Source: Betaproteobacteria bacterium UBA6904 (GTDB lineage: Bacteria; Pseudomonadota; Gammaproteobacteria; Burkholderiales; SG8-39). Taken from it: DNA of 6,716 bases. Below, in pieces: positions 1 to 6,541 of the stretch. The notes under the pieces were generated by a model, which saw only the letters and a list, made by a program, of their open reading frames with translations, was not told the origin of the DNA and searched no databases. The stretch lies in NCBI GenBank assembly GCA_002451175.1, contig DKBI01000142.1:1-6716 (forward strand), given 5' to 3'. The translations under genes were made by a program, and so were the position numbers. The first letter of the stretch is position 1, and each line of letters opens with the position of its first letter.

Positions 1-290
1 CGCGACAGGATGGTGTCGCCGTAGCCGTTCTCGACGGCGTCGATCGCCACCGAGACGTAGTCGCCGACCTGGACTTCGAGCTCGCCCTGGTCGTTCTTGA
101 ATTCCTCGATGGGAATCAGGCTCTCGGACTTGAGGCCGGCGTTCACCGTCACGAAGTTGTTGTCGATGCCGATGATTTCGGCGGTGATGACTTCACCCTG
201 GCGCATTTCCTGATGCTCGAGGGACTCCTCGAACAGGGCGGCAAAGCTTTCCATGGACTCGGGGGCGGAAGAAGCGGTAGCAGTAGACAT
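1..290 (-). CDS. rpsA: 30S ribosomal protein S1, N-terminal part (gene runs off the left edge)
   Basis: Ribosomal protein S1 binds single-stranded mRNA on the 30S subunit and helps recruit messages with weak Shine-Dalgarno sequences. The 96 complete codons visible match the S1 N-terminus. Residues 13-24 ([12 protein letters not shown]) align with the start of E. coli S1, the short helix that docks on protein S2. The first S1/OB-fold repeat begins near residue 32, with AGLKSES at 51-57, [14 protein letters not shown] at 64-77 and the [13 protein letters not shown] stretch at 84-96. The ATG at 290-288 is chosen because GAAGG at 300-296 lies five bases upstream. The internal ATG for Met13, where E. 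coli S1 begins, has no such signal. This start gives a 12-residue Ala/Ser/Thr-rich extension, which I recall as common in betaproteobacteria. The remaining repeats lie outside the window. Identity is very secure. Confidence 0.97.
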   Translation of the reverse strand, partial: MSTATASSAPESMESFAALFEESLEHQEMRQGEVITAEIIGIDNNFVTVNAGLKSESLIPIEEFKNDQGELEVQVGDYVSVAIDAVENGYGDTILS

Positions 291-295
291 TAAAA

Positions 296-300
296 CCTTC
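296..300 (-). promoter_or_regulatory. Shine-Dalgarno sequence of rpsA
   Basis: GAAGG on the minus strand lies five bases before the ATG at 290-288. It decides the rpsA start in favour of the longer N-terminus. It is the clearest ribosome binding site in the window; the upstream genes mostly rely on stop/start overlaps. Confidence 0.75.
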
Positions 301-303
301 AGT

Positions 304-319
304 CCGTCGGTAAGGACGG
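304..319 (-). other. Small hairpin just upstream of the rpsA Shine-Dalgarno sequence
   Basis: Minus-strand CCGTC CTTACC GACGG forms a 5-bp stem with a 6-base loop. It ends three bases before the GAAGG Shine-Dalgarno sequence, which it leaves open. Stem bases 304-305 are shared with the competing long-range helix. Confidence 0.45.
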
Positions 320-339
320 GGTTAGTTGCACATCGCCAG

Positions 340-353
340 CCTGCGAGCGCAGG
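340..353 (-). other. Small hairpin in the rpsA leader (upstream)
   Basis: Minus-strand CCTGC GCTC GCAGG forms a 5-bp GC-rich stem with a 4-base loop. No T-run follows it, so it does not look like an intrinsic terminator. Its outer two stem bases overlap the arm of the 7-bp long-range repeat. Confidence 0.45.
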
Positions 354-376
354 ACTGACACGGGAAAAATAAAGCC

Positions 377-1054
377 TTAGTTGCCTTGTTTGCTGCGGTA
401 GTGCGCCAGCACCGCCTGCACCGCCGAATCGATATCCATATTGGTCGTATCGATCAACAGCGCGTCGGATGCGGGTTTCAGCGGCGCCACGGCACGGGCC
501 GTGTCGCGCGCGTCGCGCGCCTGCATATCAGCAACAAGGGCGGGGAGATTAGCAGAGTTCCCCTTTTCGATCAACTGCTTATACCGTCGCTCGGCACGCG
601 CCTCGGCACTGGCAGTGAGGAAAACCTTGGCCACGGCGTCGGCGAACACCACGGTGCCCATGTCGCGGCCGTCGGCCACCAGGCCGGGCGCCTGCCGGTA
701 GGCGCGCTGGCGGTCGAGCAGCGCCACGCGCACCGCCGGCAGCGCCGCCACTTTCGACGCGCCCTCGCCCACCGCCTCGGCGCGAATCGCTTCAGTAACG
801 TTTTCCTCCGCCAGCCACACCGCGCCGTCGTGGAAGGTGGCAGGCAGCGCCGCCGCCAACGCTGCCACGCCGGCCTCGTTGTCCAGCGCCACGCCGTGCT
901 TCATCGCCGACAGCGCGGTCAGCCGGTAGAGCGCGCCGCTGTCGAGGAAATGAAAGCCGAGCACCGACGCCACGCGCTCGGCCACGGTTCCCTTGCCCGA
1001 GGCCGAGGGGCCGTCGATGGCGATGACGGGGATATTGATCGGGGACGGCGTCAT
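377..1054 (-). CDS. cmk: (d)CMP kinase (cytidylate kinase)
   Basis: This cytoplasmic enzyme phosphorylates CMP and dCMP with ATP, feeding CDP/dCDP into nucleotide and lipid-precursor pools. The 225-residue product is close to E. coli Cmk (227) and similar along its whole length. The P-loop is GPSASGKGT at 15-23. DSGALYR at 38-44 holds the nucleotide-binding Ser39 and Arg44. [10 protein letters not shown] at 128-137 carries Arg130/Asp131. The basic segment at 180-187 supplies Arg180, Asp184 and Arg187, one position below the E. coli equivalents, and is followed by AVAPL. The ATG at 1054-1052 overlaps the aroA stop in ATGA, and the P-loop then sits at the family's usual distance from the start. 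An in-frame upstream start exists but lies inside aroA and would add a non-homologous leader. The cmk-rpsA pairing is a classic proteobacterial arrangement. Confidence 0.97.
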   Translation of the reverse strand: MTPSPINIPVIAIDGPSASGKGTVAERVASVLGFHFLDSGALYRLTALSAMKHGVALDNEAGVAALAAALPATFHDGAVWLAEENVTEAIRAEAVGEGASKVAALPAVRVALLDRQRAYRQAPGLVADGRDMGTVVFADAVAKVFLTASAEARAERRYKQLIEKGNSANLPALVADMQARDARDTARAVAPLKPASDALLIDTTNMDIDSAVQAVLAHYRSKQGN

Positions 1055-2340
1055 TGGACGATCCCCGCAAAAATCCTGAAATACTCTGGGAAGGTCTTGT
1101 TCACGCACGCTGGGTCGTTGATGCGCACCGGCACGCCGCCGAGCGTCACCAGCGACAGGCACATCGCCATGCGGTGGTCATCGTAGGTGTCGATGACAGC
1201 ATTGGGAATCAGTTCTTCCGGCGGCGTGATGCGGATGAAGTCCGCGCCCTCTTCCACCGTCGCGCCGACCTTGCGCAGTTCGGTCGCCATCGCCGCGATG
1301 CGGTCGGTTTCCTTGACCCGCCAGCTGGCGATGTTTCGCAGCGTGGTCACGCCATCGGCGAACAGCGCCGCCACCGCCAGCGTCATCGCGGCGTCCGGGA
1401 TGGCGTTGCAGTCGAGGTCGATCGCCTTCAGTCGGCCATCTCTTGGTGCACACGCCTCGATCCAGTTCGGCCCCATGTCGATCTGCGCGCCCATCTTTGC
1501 CAGCGCGTCGGCAAAACGGACGTCGCCCTGCACGCTGTCACGGCCAACGCCCTGCACCCGCACCGGGCCGCCGCCGATGGCGCCCGCGGCAAGAAAATAG
1601 GACGCCGACGAGGCATCGCCTTCCACCCAGATTTCGCCGGGGCTCTGGTAGCGCGCCGCCGCCGGGACGCCGAAGCGCTGCCAGCCGTCGCGCGCGATCT
1701 CCACGCCAAAGCGGCGCAGCATCGCCAGCGTGATGCCGATGTAGGGCTTGGAAATCAGTTCGCCCACGACCTCGATCGTTGTGTTGCGCTGCCGCAGCGG
1801 CAGCGCCATCAAGAGGCCGGTGAGAAACTGGCTCGACACGTTGCCGCGCACCTCGGTGGTGTCGCCGGCGAGGTCTGCGGGATGAATCCTCAGCGGCGGG
1901 AAGCCTTCCTGGCCGAGATAGTCGATGCGTGCGCCCAGACGCCGCAGGGCGTCGACCAGATCGCCAATCGGCCGCTCGTGCATCCGCGCGACGCCTTTCA
2001 GCACGTATTCGCCGCCGGACAAGGCACAGGCGGCGGTCAGCGAACGGAATGCCGTGCCGGCGTTGCCCAGAAACAGCTCGGCCTGCTTCACCGGAAACGC
2101 GCCGCCCGCCCCCGTAATTTCGTAATCGTCGGAATCGCTCACCCGCGCCACACCCACGCCCAACGCGCGCAGGGCGTCGAGCATCACCCGGGTGTCATCG
2201 GAGTCGAGCAGCGCACGCACGATCGTCGTGCCTTTCGCCAGCGCCGCCAGCAGCAGCACACGATTCGAAATGCTTTTGGAACCCGGCAGACGCACCGTGC
2301 CGCGCGCGGCGGTGCTTGCGGGCAAATCGAGAAATTCCAT
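1051..2340 (-). CDS. aroA: 3-phosphoshikimate 1-carboxyvinyltransferase (EPSP synthase), class I-like
   Basis: EPSP synthase joins phosphoenolpyruvate to shikimate-3-phosphate, the sixth step of the shikimate pathway, in the cytoplasm. The 429-residue product matches E. coli AroA (427) throughout. [10 protein letters not shown] (18-27) gives Lys22, Ser23 and Arg27. LGNAGTAFR (91-99) is the PEP/glyphosate loop. Further contacts are Arg123 in MHERPIG, SSQ at 169-171, EGDASSASY at 240-248, Asp316, KETDR at 343-347 (Lys343, Glu344, Arg347), DDHRMAM with Arg390, and Lys415. The residue after Arg99 is Ser100, where E. coli has Pro101, a known glyphosate-tolerance position. Gly95 and Thr96 are kept. 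The ATG at 2340-2338 shares one base with the tyrA stop (TGATG); a TTG directly before it is a possible but less likely start. There is no clear Shine-Dalgarno sequence, so coupling to tyrA translation is inferred. Confidence 0.97.
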   Translation of the reverse strand: MEFLDLPASTAARGTVRLPGSKSISNRVLLLAALAKGTTIVRALLDSDDTRVMLDALRALGVGVARVSDSDDYEITGAGGAFPVKQAELFLGNAGTAFRSLTAACALSGGEYVLKGVARMHERPIGDLVDALRRLGARIDYLGQEGFPPLRIHPADLAGDTTEVRGNVSSQFLTGLLMALPLRQRNTTIEVVGELISKPYIGITLAMLRRFGVEIARDGWQRFGVPAAARYQSPGEIWVEGDASSASYFLAAGAIGGGPVRVQGVGRDSVQGDVRFADALAKMGAQIDMGPNWIEACAPRDGRLKAIDLDCNAIPDAAMTLAVAALFADGVTTLRNIASWRVKETDRIAAMATELRKVGATVEEGADFIRITPPEELIPNAVIDTYDDHRMAMCLSLVTLGGVPVRINDPACVNKTFPEYFRIFAGIVQ

Positions 2341-2343
2341 CAA
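2338..2343 (-). promoter_or_regulatory. tyrA/aroA stop-start junction TTGATG
   Basis: On the minus strand TTGATG holds the tyrA stop TGA (2342-2340) and the aroA ATG (2340-2338), sharing one base. The in-frame TTG at 2343-2341 could also start aroA. No purine-rich Shine-Dalgarno sequence lies just upstream, which suits termination-reinitiation. The pheA/hisC junction has the same XTGATG layout. Confidence 0.6.
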
Positions 2344-3203
2344 GGTTTTGTGTGTGCCCAGTTATTGCGTGCCTCTCGGGCACGCGAAAAAATCGCAAGC
2401 AAGGCCTCGGCATCTTCGGCCGACACGACGCCCCGCAGCACCTGCAGCGCGGCGATGTAGGCATCCAGTTCGATCAGCAGGGCCTCGCGGTTTGCCAGCG
2501 TGATGTCGCGCCACATCTCCGGGCTGCTGCCGGCGATGCGGGTGAAGTCGCGGAAGCCGCTGGCGGCAAAACGGAAAAACGTATCGCCGTCGGCGCGCTG
2601 TGCGAGTTCGTCCACCAGCGCGAACGCAGCCAGATGGGGCAGGTGACTGACCGCCGCGAACACGCGGTCGTGCAGTTCAGGCTCCAGCGTCTCGACCTGC
2701 GCCCCGGCCGCTTCCCACAATGCCCGCACGGTGGCGAACGCCTCGGCGCGTGTGCCGGCTTGCGGCGTCAGCACCACCTTCTTGCCCTGATACAGGTCGA
2801 CCCGGGCGGCGCCCGGGCCGCTCCGCTCGGAGCCGGCAATCGGATGGCCCGGCACGAAGTCGGCAAAGCGCGCCCCGAGCGCCGCACGGGCCGCGGCGAC
2901 GACATTGACCTTGGTGCTGCCGGCATCGGTGACGATGGCGCCTGCCTTCAGATGCGGCGCGAGTTGCTTCAGCACGGCTTCGGTCTCTCCCACCGGCAGC
3001 GCCAGCAGGATGCAGTCAGCCTGGCCGGCCTCGCTCCAATCCACGGCGCGGTCGATCAAGCCGAGCTCGCGGGCAACCGTGAGCCGTGCCGGATTGCGGC
3101 CCACCCCCAGCACCTCACGCACCGCGCCCGCCTTTTTCAGGGCCAGCGAAAACGACCCGCCGATCAGGCCGGTGCCGACGATGGCGAGGGTGTCGACGAT
3201 CAC
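2340..3203 (-). CDS. tyrA: Prephenate/arogenate dehydrogenase (monofunctional TyrA)
   Basis: This enzyme carries out NAD(P)+-dependent oxidative decarboxylation of prephenate (to 4-hydroxyphenylpyruvate) or arogenate (to tyrosine). The 287-residue protein has an N-terminal Rossmann fold with GTGLIGGS at 10-17. DAGSTK lies at 93-98. GHPIAGSE at 119-126 holds the probable catalytic His120. The helical C-terminal half carries SHLPH at 186-190 and FRDFTRIA at 217-224, with Arg222 as the likely side-chain carboxylate contact. It is a minimal form: no fused chorismate mutase and no ACT domain. The end of the second beta strand reads GVGRNPAR (33-40), with Arg36 rather than an acidic residue, which suggests NADP+ may be accepted. 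The start is the GTG at 3203-3201, overlapping the hisC stop in GTGA, and puts the nucleotide-binding glycines directly after the first strand. Substrate preference cannot be decided from sequence. Confidence 0.94.
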   Translation of the reverse strand: MIVDTLAIVGTGLIGGSFSLALKKAGAVREVLGVGRNPARLTVARELGLIDRAVDWSEAGQADCILLALPVGETEAVLKQLAPHLKAGAIVTDAGSTKVNVVAAARAALGARFADFVPGHPIAGSERSGPGAARVDLYQGKKVVLTPQAGTRAEAFATVRALWEAAGAQVETLEPELHDRVFAAVSHLPHLAAFALVDELAQRADGDTFFRFAASGFRDFTRIAGSSPEMWRDITLANREALLIELDAYIAALQVLRGVVSAEDAEALLAIFSRAREARNNWAHTKP

Positions 3204-4294
3204 AGGCTGGCTTTCAGCGCGTCGAGGAAACGGGCGTTCTGCCCGGCCAGGCCCACCGACACGCGCAGGAATTCCGGGAGGCCGTAACCGGCGACCGGCC
3301 GCACGATGACACCGCGCTTCAGCAATTCGGCATTGATGCGCACGGCGTCGCCGACTTTTGCCAGCAGGAAATTGCCTTTCGACGGCACGGTTCCGATTTT
3401 CAGTTCGGCCAGCCCGGCGACCAGTTGCGCCATCCCCGCGGTGTTCAGCGCATAGCTGCGGTCAAGGAACGCGACATCGTCGAGCGCGGCCTCGGCGGCG
3501 GCGAGAGCCGGCAGGTTGACATTAAAGGGATGGCGCACCCGGTTCATGAGATCGATGACGTCGGGATGCCCCAGTCCGTACCCCACCCGCAGTCCGGCGA
3601 GGCCATAGGCCTTGGAAAATGTGCGGGTGATGAGCAGATTGGGAAAACGCGACAGCCAGGCGGCGGTGTCGCAGCGCTCGGCCGCCGGCAGGTATTCGCC
3701 ATAGGCCTCGTCCAGCACCACCAGCACGTGCGACGGCACGGTTTCGAGGAAGGCCTCGATCTCCGCCCACGGCAGGAAGGTGCCGGTCGGGTTGTTGGGA
3801 TTGGCGATCCACAGCACCCGCGTGTCGTCGCGGATCGCGGCGCGCATCGCGGCGAGATCGTGGCCATAGTCCCGCGCCGGCACCACGATGCTCTCGGCGC
3901 CGACCGTCTGGGTCGCGATCGGATAGACGGCGAAGGCGTGCTCCGAGTGCACCGAGGAGGTCTCAGGCGTCAGGAAGGTTTGCGCAGCGATGTCGAGCAC
4001 GTCGTTGGATCCGTTGCCCAGCACGATCTGGCTTTGCGCCACGCCCAGTTTCGCCGACAGCTTTGCCTTCAGCGCGAAGCCGGCGCCGTCGGGATACAGA
4101 GCCATGTCGTGCAGCGCGTCCTGTGCGGCCGTCAGCGCCAACGGGCTGGGGCCGAGCGGGTTTTCGTTCGACGCCAGCTTGACGATATCGCCTTCGTTCA
4201 TGCCGAGTTCACGGGCGAGCTCGGAGATGGGCTTGCCGGGCTGGTACGGGGCAATCGCACGCACGTGGGCGGGCGCCAGATCACAACAATTCAT
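3200..4294 (-). CDS. hisC: HisC-type PLP aminotransferase (histidinol-phosphate/aromatic)
   Basis: This is a fold-type I PLP aminotransferase of the histidinol-phosphate aminotransferase family. The 364-residue product has SNENPLG (42-48), LGNGSND (92-98), NPNNPTG (165-171) and DEAYGEY (195-201), with Asp195 expected to contact the PLP ring nitrogen. TFSKAYGLAGLRVGY (225-239) contains the Schiff-base Lys228, and EFLRVSVG near the C-terminus has the substrate carboxylate-binding Arg. HisC makes histidinol phosphate in histidine synthesis, and family members often also transaminate phenylpyruvate, 4-hydroxyphenylpyruvate or prephenate. Its place between pheA and tyrA, with no his genes nearby, suggests an aromatic role (the 'hisHb' member of the supraoperon), possibly beside a second hisC elsewhere. 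The ATG at 4294-4292 shares one base with the pheA stop; a GTG at 4297 would add one residue. Family is certain; in vivo substrate is inferred. Confidence 0.93.
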   Translation of the reverse strand: MNCCDLAPAHVRAIAPYQPGKPISELARELGMNEGDIVKLASNENPLGPSPLALTAAQDALHDMALYPDGAGFALKAKLSAKLGVAQSQIVLGNGSNDVLDIAAQTFLTPETSSVHSEHAFAVYPIATQTVGAESIVVPARDYGHDLAAMRAAIRDDTRVLWIANPNNPTGTFLPWAEIEAFLETVPSHVLVVLDEAYGEYLPAAERCDTAAWLSRFPNLLITRTFSKAYGLAGLRVGYGLGHPDVIDLMNRVRHPFNVNLPALAAAEAALDDVAFLDRSYALNTAGMAQLVAGLAELKIGTVPSKGNFLLAKVGDAVRINAELLKRGVIVRPVAGYGLPEFLRVSVGLAGQNARFLDALKASL

Positions 4295-4297
4295 CAC
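4292..4297 (-). promoter_or_regulatory. pheA/hisC stop-start junction GTGATG
   Basis: On the minus strand GTGATG contains the pheA stop TGA (4296-4294) and two adjacent in-frame candidate hisC starts: GTG (4297-4295, 4-base overlap) and ATG (4294-4292, 1-base overlap). ATG is preferred as the stronger initiator. The tyrA/aroA junction has the same arrangement. Confidence 0.6.
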
Positions 4298-5358
4298 GAT
4301 GCGACGGGATAGGAACCGAGAATTTTCAGAAAGGCGGCACGCGCCTCGATTTCGGCCAGCGCAGCAGCCAGCTTGGCATCCTGGCGATGGCCTTCGCAGA
4401 CGACGAAGAACAGGTATTCCCAGTTGCTCGAGCGCGCCGGGCGCGATTCGAGCTTGCTCATTGAAATGCCGGCATCGGCGAGCGGTTGCAGCAGCCTGAC
4501 TACCGCGCCCGGCTGGTTGTGCGCCCCCATCACCAGCGAGGTCTTGTCGCGCCCGGAGGGTGCAGCGTCGCTTTTACCCAGCACCAGAAAACGCGTGGTG
4601 TTGCTGGCTTCGTCCTCGACGCGCGACTGGACCACGGCCAGGCCATACAAGGCTGCGGCCGTCTCGCTGCCCAGCGTGGCGGCGTCGGGCTCGGCAGCGG
4701 CGCGGCGCGCGCCTTCGCTGTTGCTGACCACGCTGACGCGTTCGGCACCGGGGAGGTGGCGGCTGAGCCACTGCTGGCACTGGGCGAGCGATTGCGCATG
4801 GCCATACACCCGCCGAATGCCGTCGAGATCGCCCTGCTTGCGCATCAGCGTCTGGTGGATCGGCAGCATCACCTCGCCGCAGATCCTCAGCGGACTGGTG
4901 ACGATGAGGTCGAGCGTGCGGCCGATCGCGCCCTCGATCGAGTTTTCCACCGGCACCACGGCAAACTCCGCGCGACCGGTTTCCACCGCCTGAAAGCAGG
5001 CGTCGATGTCGGACTCCGCGAGCGCCTCGACCTCACGACCGAAATGCTTGTGCACGGCCTGCTGGGTGAAGGTGCCGGCAGGGCCAAGATAGGCGACGTG
5101 CGTGGTTTCTTCCACCGCGCGACAGGCCGACATGATTTCGCGAATCAGGCGCTCGATGGTGTCGCCGGACAGCGGGCCCGGGTTGGCCTCGCGCAGGCGC
5201 CGCACAATCTGCGCTTCACGCTCGGGACGGTAGATTTTTTCGCCCTTCTTCGCACGCCCGACCTGCTGGGCAATGCCCGCGCGCTCCGACAGCAGCTGCA
5301 GCAGAGTGTCGTCGATGCTGTCGATGCGCGCGCGCAGCGCCTTCAGTTCCTCATCCAT
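4294..5358 (-). CDS. pheA: Bifunctional chorismate mutase/prephenate dehydratase (P-protein)
   Basis: The P-protein converts chorismate to prephenate and then to phenylpyruvate, committing flux to phenylalanine. The 354-residue product has three parts. An AroQ chorismate mutase (about 1-83) has Arg9, Arg26, Lys37, Arg47 and Glu48 matching E. coli Arg11, Arg28, Lys39, Arg51 and Glu52; E. coli Gln88 appears as Glu83. The prephenate dehydratase (about 87-262) runs from AYLGPAGTFT through VPVENS (135-140) and GHAQSLAQC (186-194) to NTTRF, with catalytic Thr255. The C-terminal ACT domain (about 273-350) carries PGAVV (283-287) and LESRP (303-307), the counterparts of the E. coli GAL and ESRP phenylalanine-binding motifs, so feedback inhibition by Phe is expected. 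The ATG at 5358-5356 follows the upstream stop by four bases and puts the mutase helix at its usual position. An in-frame longer start would add 15 non-homologous residues inside serA. Confidence 0.96.
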   Translation of the reverse strand: MDEELKALRARIDSIDDTLLQLLSERAGIAQQVGRAKKGEKIYRPEREAQIVRRLREANPGPLSGDTIERLIREIMSACRAVEETTHVAYLGPAGTFTQQAVHKHFGREVEALAESDIDACFQAVETGRAEFAVVPVENSIEGAIGRTLDLIVTSPLRICGEVMLPIHQTLMRKQGDLDGIRRVYGHAQSLAQCQQWLSRHLPGAERVSVVSNSEGARRAAAEPDAATLGSETAAALYGLAVVQSRVEDEASNTTRFLVLGKSDAAPSGRDKTSLVMGAHNQPGAVVRLLQPLADAGISMSKLESRPARSSNWEYLFFVVCEGHRQDAKLAAALAEIEARAAFLKILGSYPVAS

Positions 5359-5362
5359 CGTG

Positions 5363-6541
5363 TCAGGCGGCAGGCAGATAGCGCACGGCGAGCACGCCGG
5401 CAATGGCGGAAAGTTGCTGCATCACTGCAGCGGTCACGGCGCTGTCGACGTCGACCAGCGTGTAGGCCATGTCGCCTTTCGACTTGTTGACCATGTTGTG
5501 GATGTTGAGCCCGGCCGCGGCGAGTACCGACGAAATCTGCCCCACCATGTTGGGCACGTTGGCATTGGCGATCGCCAGCCGGAAGCTGGATTCGCGGGCC
5601 ATGCTGACGTTGGGGAAGTTGACCGAATTGAGGACGTTGCCGTTTTCCAGATAATCGGCGAGCTGTTCCGCCACCATCACCGCGCAGTTCTCCTCGGCTT
5701 CCTCGGTGGAGGCCCCGAGATGGGGCAGCGCGACGACGCTGGCGTGGCCTTTCAGCGCATTCGCGGGGAAGTCGCAGATGTAGGCATGCAGCTTGTTGGC
5801 GTCGAGCGCCTCGATCACCGCGGCGTTGTCGACCACGCCTTCACGCGCGAAATTCAGCAGCACTGCGCCGGGACGCATCACGCCGATGCGCTGGGCGTTG
5901 ATGAGGTTGCGGGTGGCGTCGACGAGCGGCACGTGCAGGGTGACGAAATCCGCCATGCGCAGCGCGTCTTCGACGTTCTCGGCGCGCTTGACCTGCGACG
6001 GCAGCCGCCACGCGGCGTCGACCGTGATCGCGGGATCGAAGCCGACCACGTTCATGCCGAGACGGATCGCGGCCTCCGCAATGTAGGAGCCGATGGCGCC
6101 GAGGCCGATCACGCCAAGCGTGCGGCCCGGCAGCTCCATGCCGGCAAACCGCTTCTTGCCGGCTTCGGTGGCCTTGTGCATTTCTTCGTCGGAGCCCGCG
6201 AGGCCTTCGACGAACTTCAGCGCAGGCACCAGGTTGCGCGCGCCCATCAGCATGCCGGCGATCACCAGCTCCTTCACTGCGTTGGCATTCGCGCCCGGCG
6301 CGTTGAACACCGGCACGCCGCGTTCCGACAGCTTCTTCACCGGGATGTTGTTGGTGCCGGCCCCGGCGCGGGCAATCGCCTGCACCGATGCGGGAATGTC
6401 CATCTCGTGCATGTTGGCCGAGCGCACCAGGATGCCGTCCGGATCGACGATGTCGCCGCCCACCGTGTAATGCTCCGGCAGGCGCGCCAGCCCGCGCGCG
6501 GAGATGGCGTTGAGGGTGAGGATGTTGCGCGCCTCAGCCAT
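5363..6541 (-). CDS. serA: D-3-phosphoglycerate dehydrogenase-like protein with one ACT domain
   Basis: This D-2-hydroxyacid dehydrogenase probably oxidises 3-phosphoglycerate to 3-phosphohydroxypyruvate, the substrate of SerC upstream. The 392 residues start with a short substrate-binding domain containing [10 protein letters not shown] (59-68) and [16 protein letters not shown] (78-93). The Rossmann domain has GLGAIGS (146-152), and Asp169 at the end of the second strand favours NAD+. FAREGVVD (231-238) gives catalytic Arg233, and [14 protein letters not shown] (273-286) gives His274. A single ACT domain (about 322-392) follows. The usual catalytic Glu of the DVFxxEP motif of SerA proteins falls on Asn261 in CDFPANAL (256-263). 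The ACT opening reads NVPNMVGQ rather than the usual NRPGVL type. The ATG at 6541-6539 overlaps serC by eight bases; the stop lies four bases before pheA. Placement with serC supports the serine role, but the substrate is inferred and another 2-hydroxyacid is possible. Confidence 0.88.
   Translation of the reverse strand: MAEARNILTLNAISARGLARLPEHYTVGGDIVDPDGILVRSANMHEMDIPASVQAIARAGAGTNNIPVKKLSERGVPVFNAPGANANAVKELVIAGMLMGARNLVPALKFVEGLAGSDEEMHKATEAGKKRFAGMELPGRTLGVIGLGAIGSYIAEAAIRLGMNVVGFDPAITVDAAWRLPSQVKRAENVEDALRMADFVTLHVPLVDATRNLINAQRIGVMRPGAVLLNFAREGVVDNAAVIEALDANKLHAYICDFPANALKGHASVVALPHLGASTEEAEENCAVMVAEQLADYLENGNVLNSVNFPNVSMARESSFRLAIANANVPNMVGQISSVLAAAGLNIHNMVNKSKGDMAYTLVDVDSAVTAAVMQQLSAIAGVLAVRYLPAA

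Larger units (their letters stand above)
299..358 (-). repeat. 7-bp perfect inverted repeat enclosing the rpsA leader core
   Basis: On the minus strand TCAGTCC (358-352) is exactly complementary to GGACTGA (305-299). They are separated by 46 bases. The downstream arm covers the first two bases of the rpsA Shine-Dalgarno GAAGG (300-296). Its inner ends (352-353 and 304-305) are also used by the two local hairpins, so full forms of the two folds cannot coexist. The complementarity is seen directly. Folding in RNA and any regulatory effect are inference. Confidence 0.5.
291..376 (-). promoter_or_regulatory. rpsA 5' leader / cmk-rpsA intergenic region
   Basis: This 86-base gap is the only sizeable non-coding stretch in the window. 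On the minus strand it starts with a U-rich run (TTTATTTTT, 373-365) just after the cmk stop codon. It then holds two short local hairpins and a longer-range 7-bp inverted repeat that would compete with them, and ends in the rpsA Shine-Dalgarno sequence. In E. coli, S1 represses its own synthesis through a folded rpsA translation initiation region, and S1 prefers U-rich single strands. A similar role here is inferred from layout alone. I see no convincing sigma-70 promoter and no rho-independent terminator in the gap. Confidence 0.5.

Noticed and set aside
340..376. Rho-independent terminator after cmk
   Set aside because: The T-rich run (373-365) comes before the GC-rich hairpin (353-340) in transcription order, and no T-run follows the hairpin. 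rpsA is probably at least partly read through from cmk.
429..457. Possible sigma-70 promoter inside the cmk 3' end (TTGATC, 17 bases, TATCGA on the minus strand)
   Set aside because: The -35 match is moderate and the -10 matches the consensus at only about half its positions. In E. coli an rpsA promoter does lie inside cmk, so it is worth remembering, but the sequence alone does not support a call.
1055..1162. Upstream in-frame start extending Cmk by 36 residues
   Set aside because: The extension lies inside aroA and reads as non-homologous Arg-rich sequence. The ATG in the ATGA overlap gives the family's normal length and P-loop position.
1054..2460. Long plus-strand open frame opposite aroA
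   Set aside because: It is antisense to a clear EPSP synthase and encodes an Arg/His/Gly-rich sequence with no recognisable domain. Such frames are expected opposite GC-rich genes with strong third-position bias.
3086..4312. Long plus-strand open frame opposite hisC
   Set aside because: It is antisense to a complete PLP aminotransferase, low in recognisable motifs, and explained by codon bias on the coding strand.
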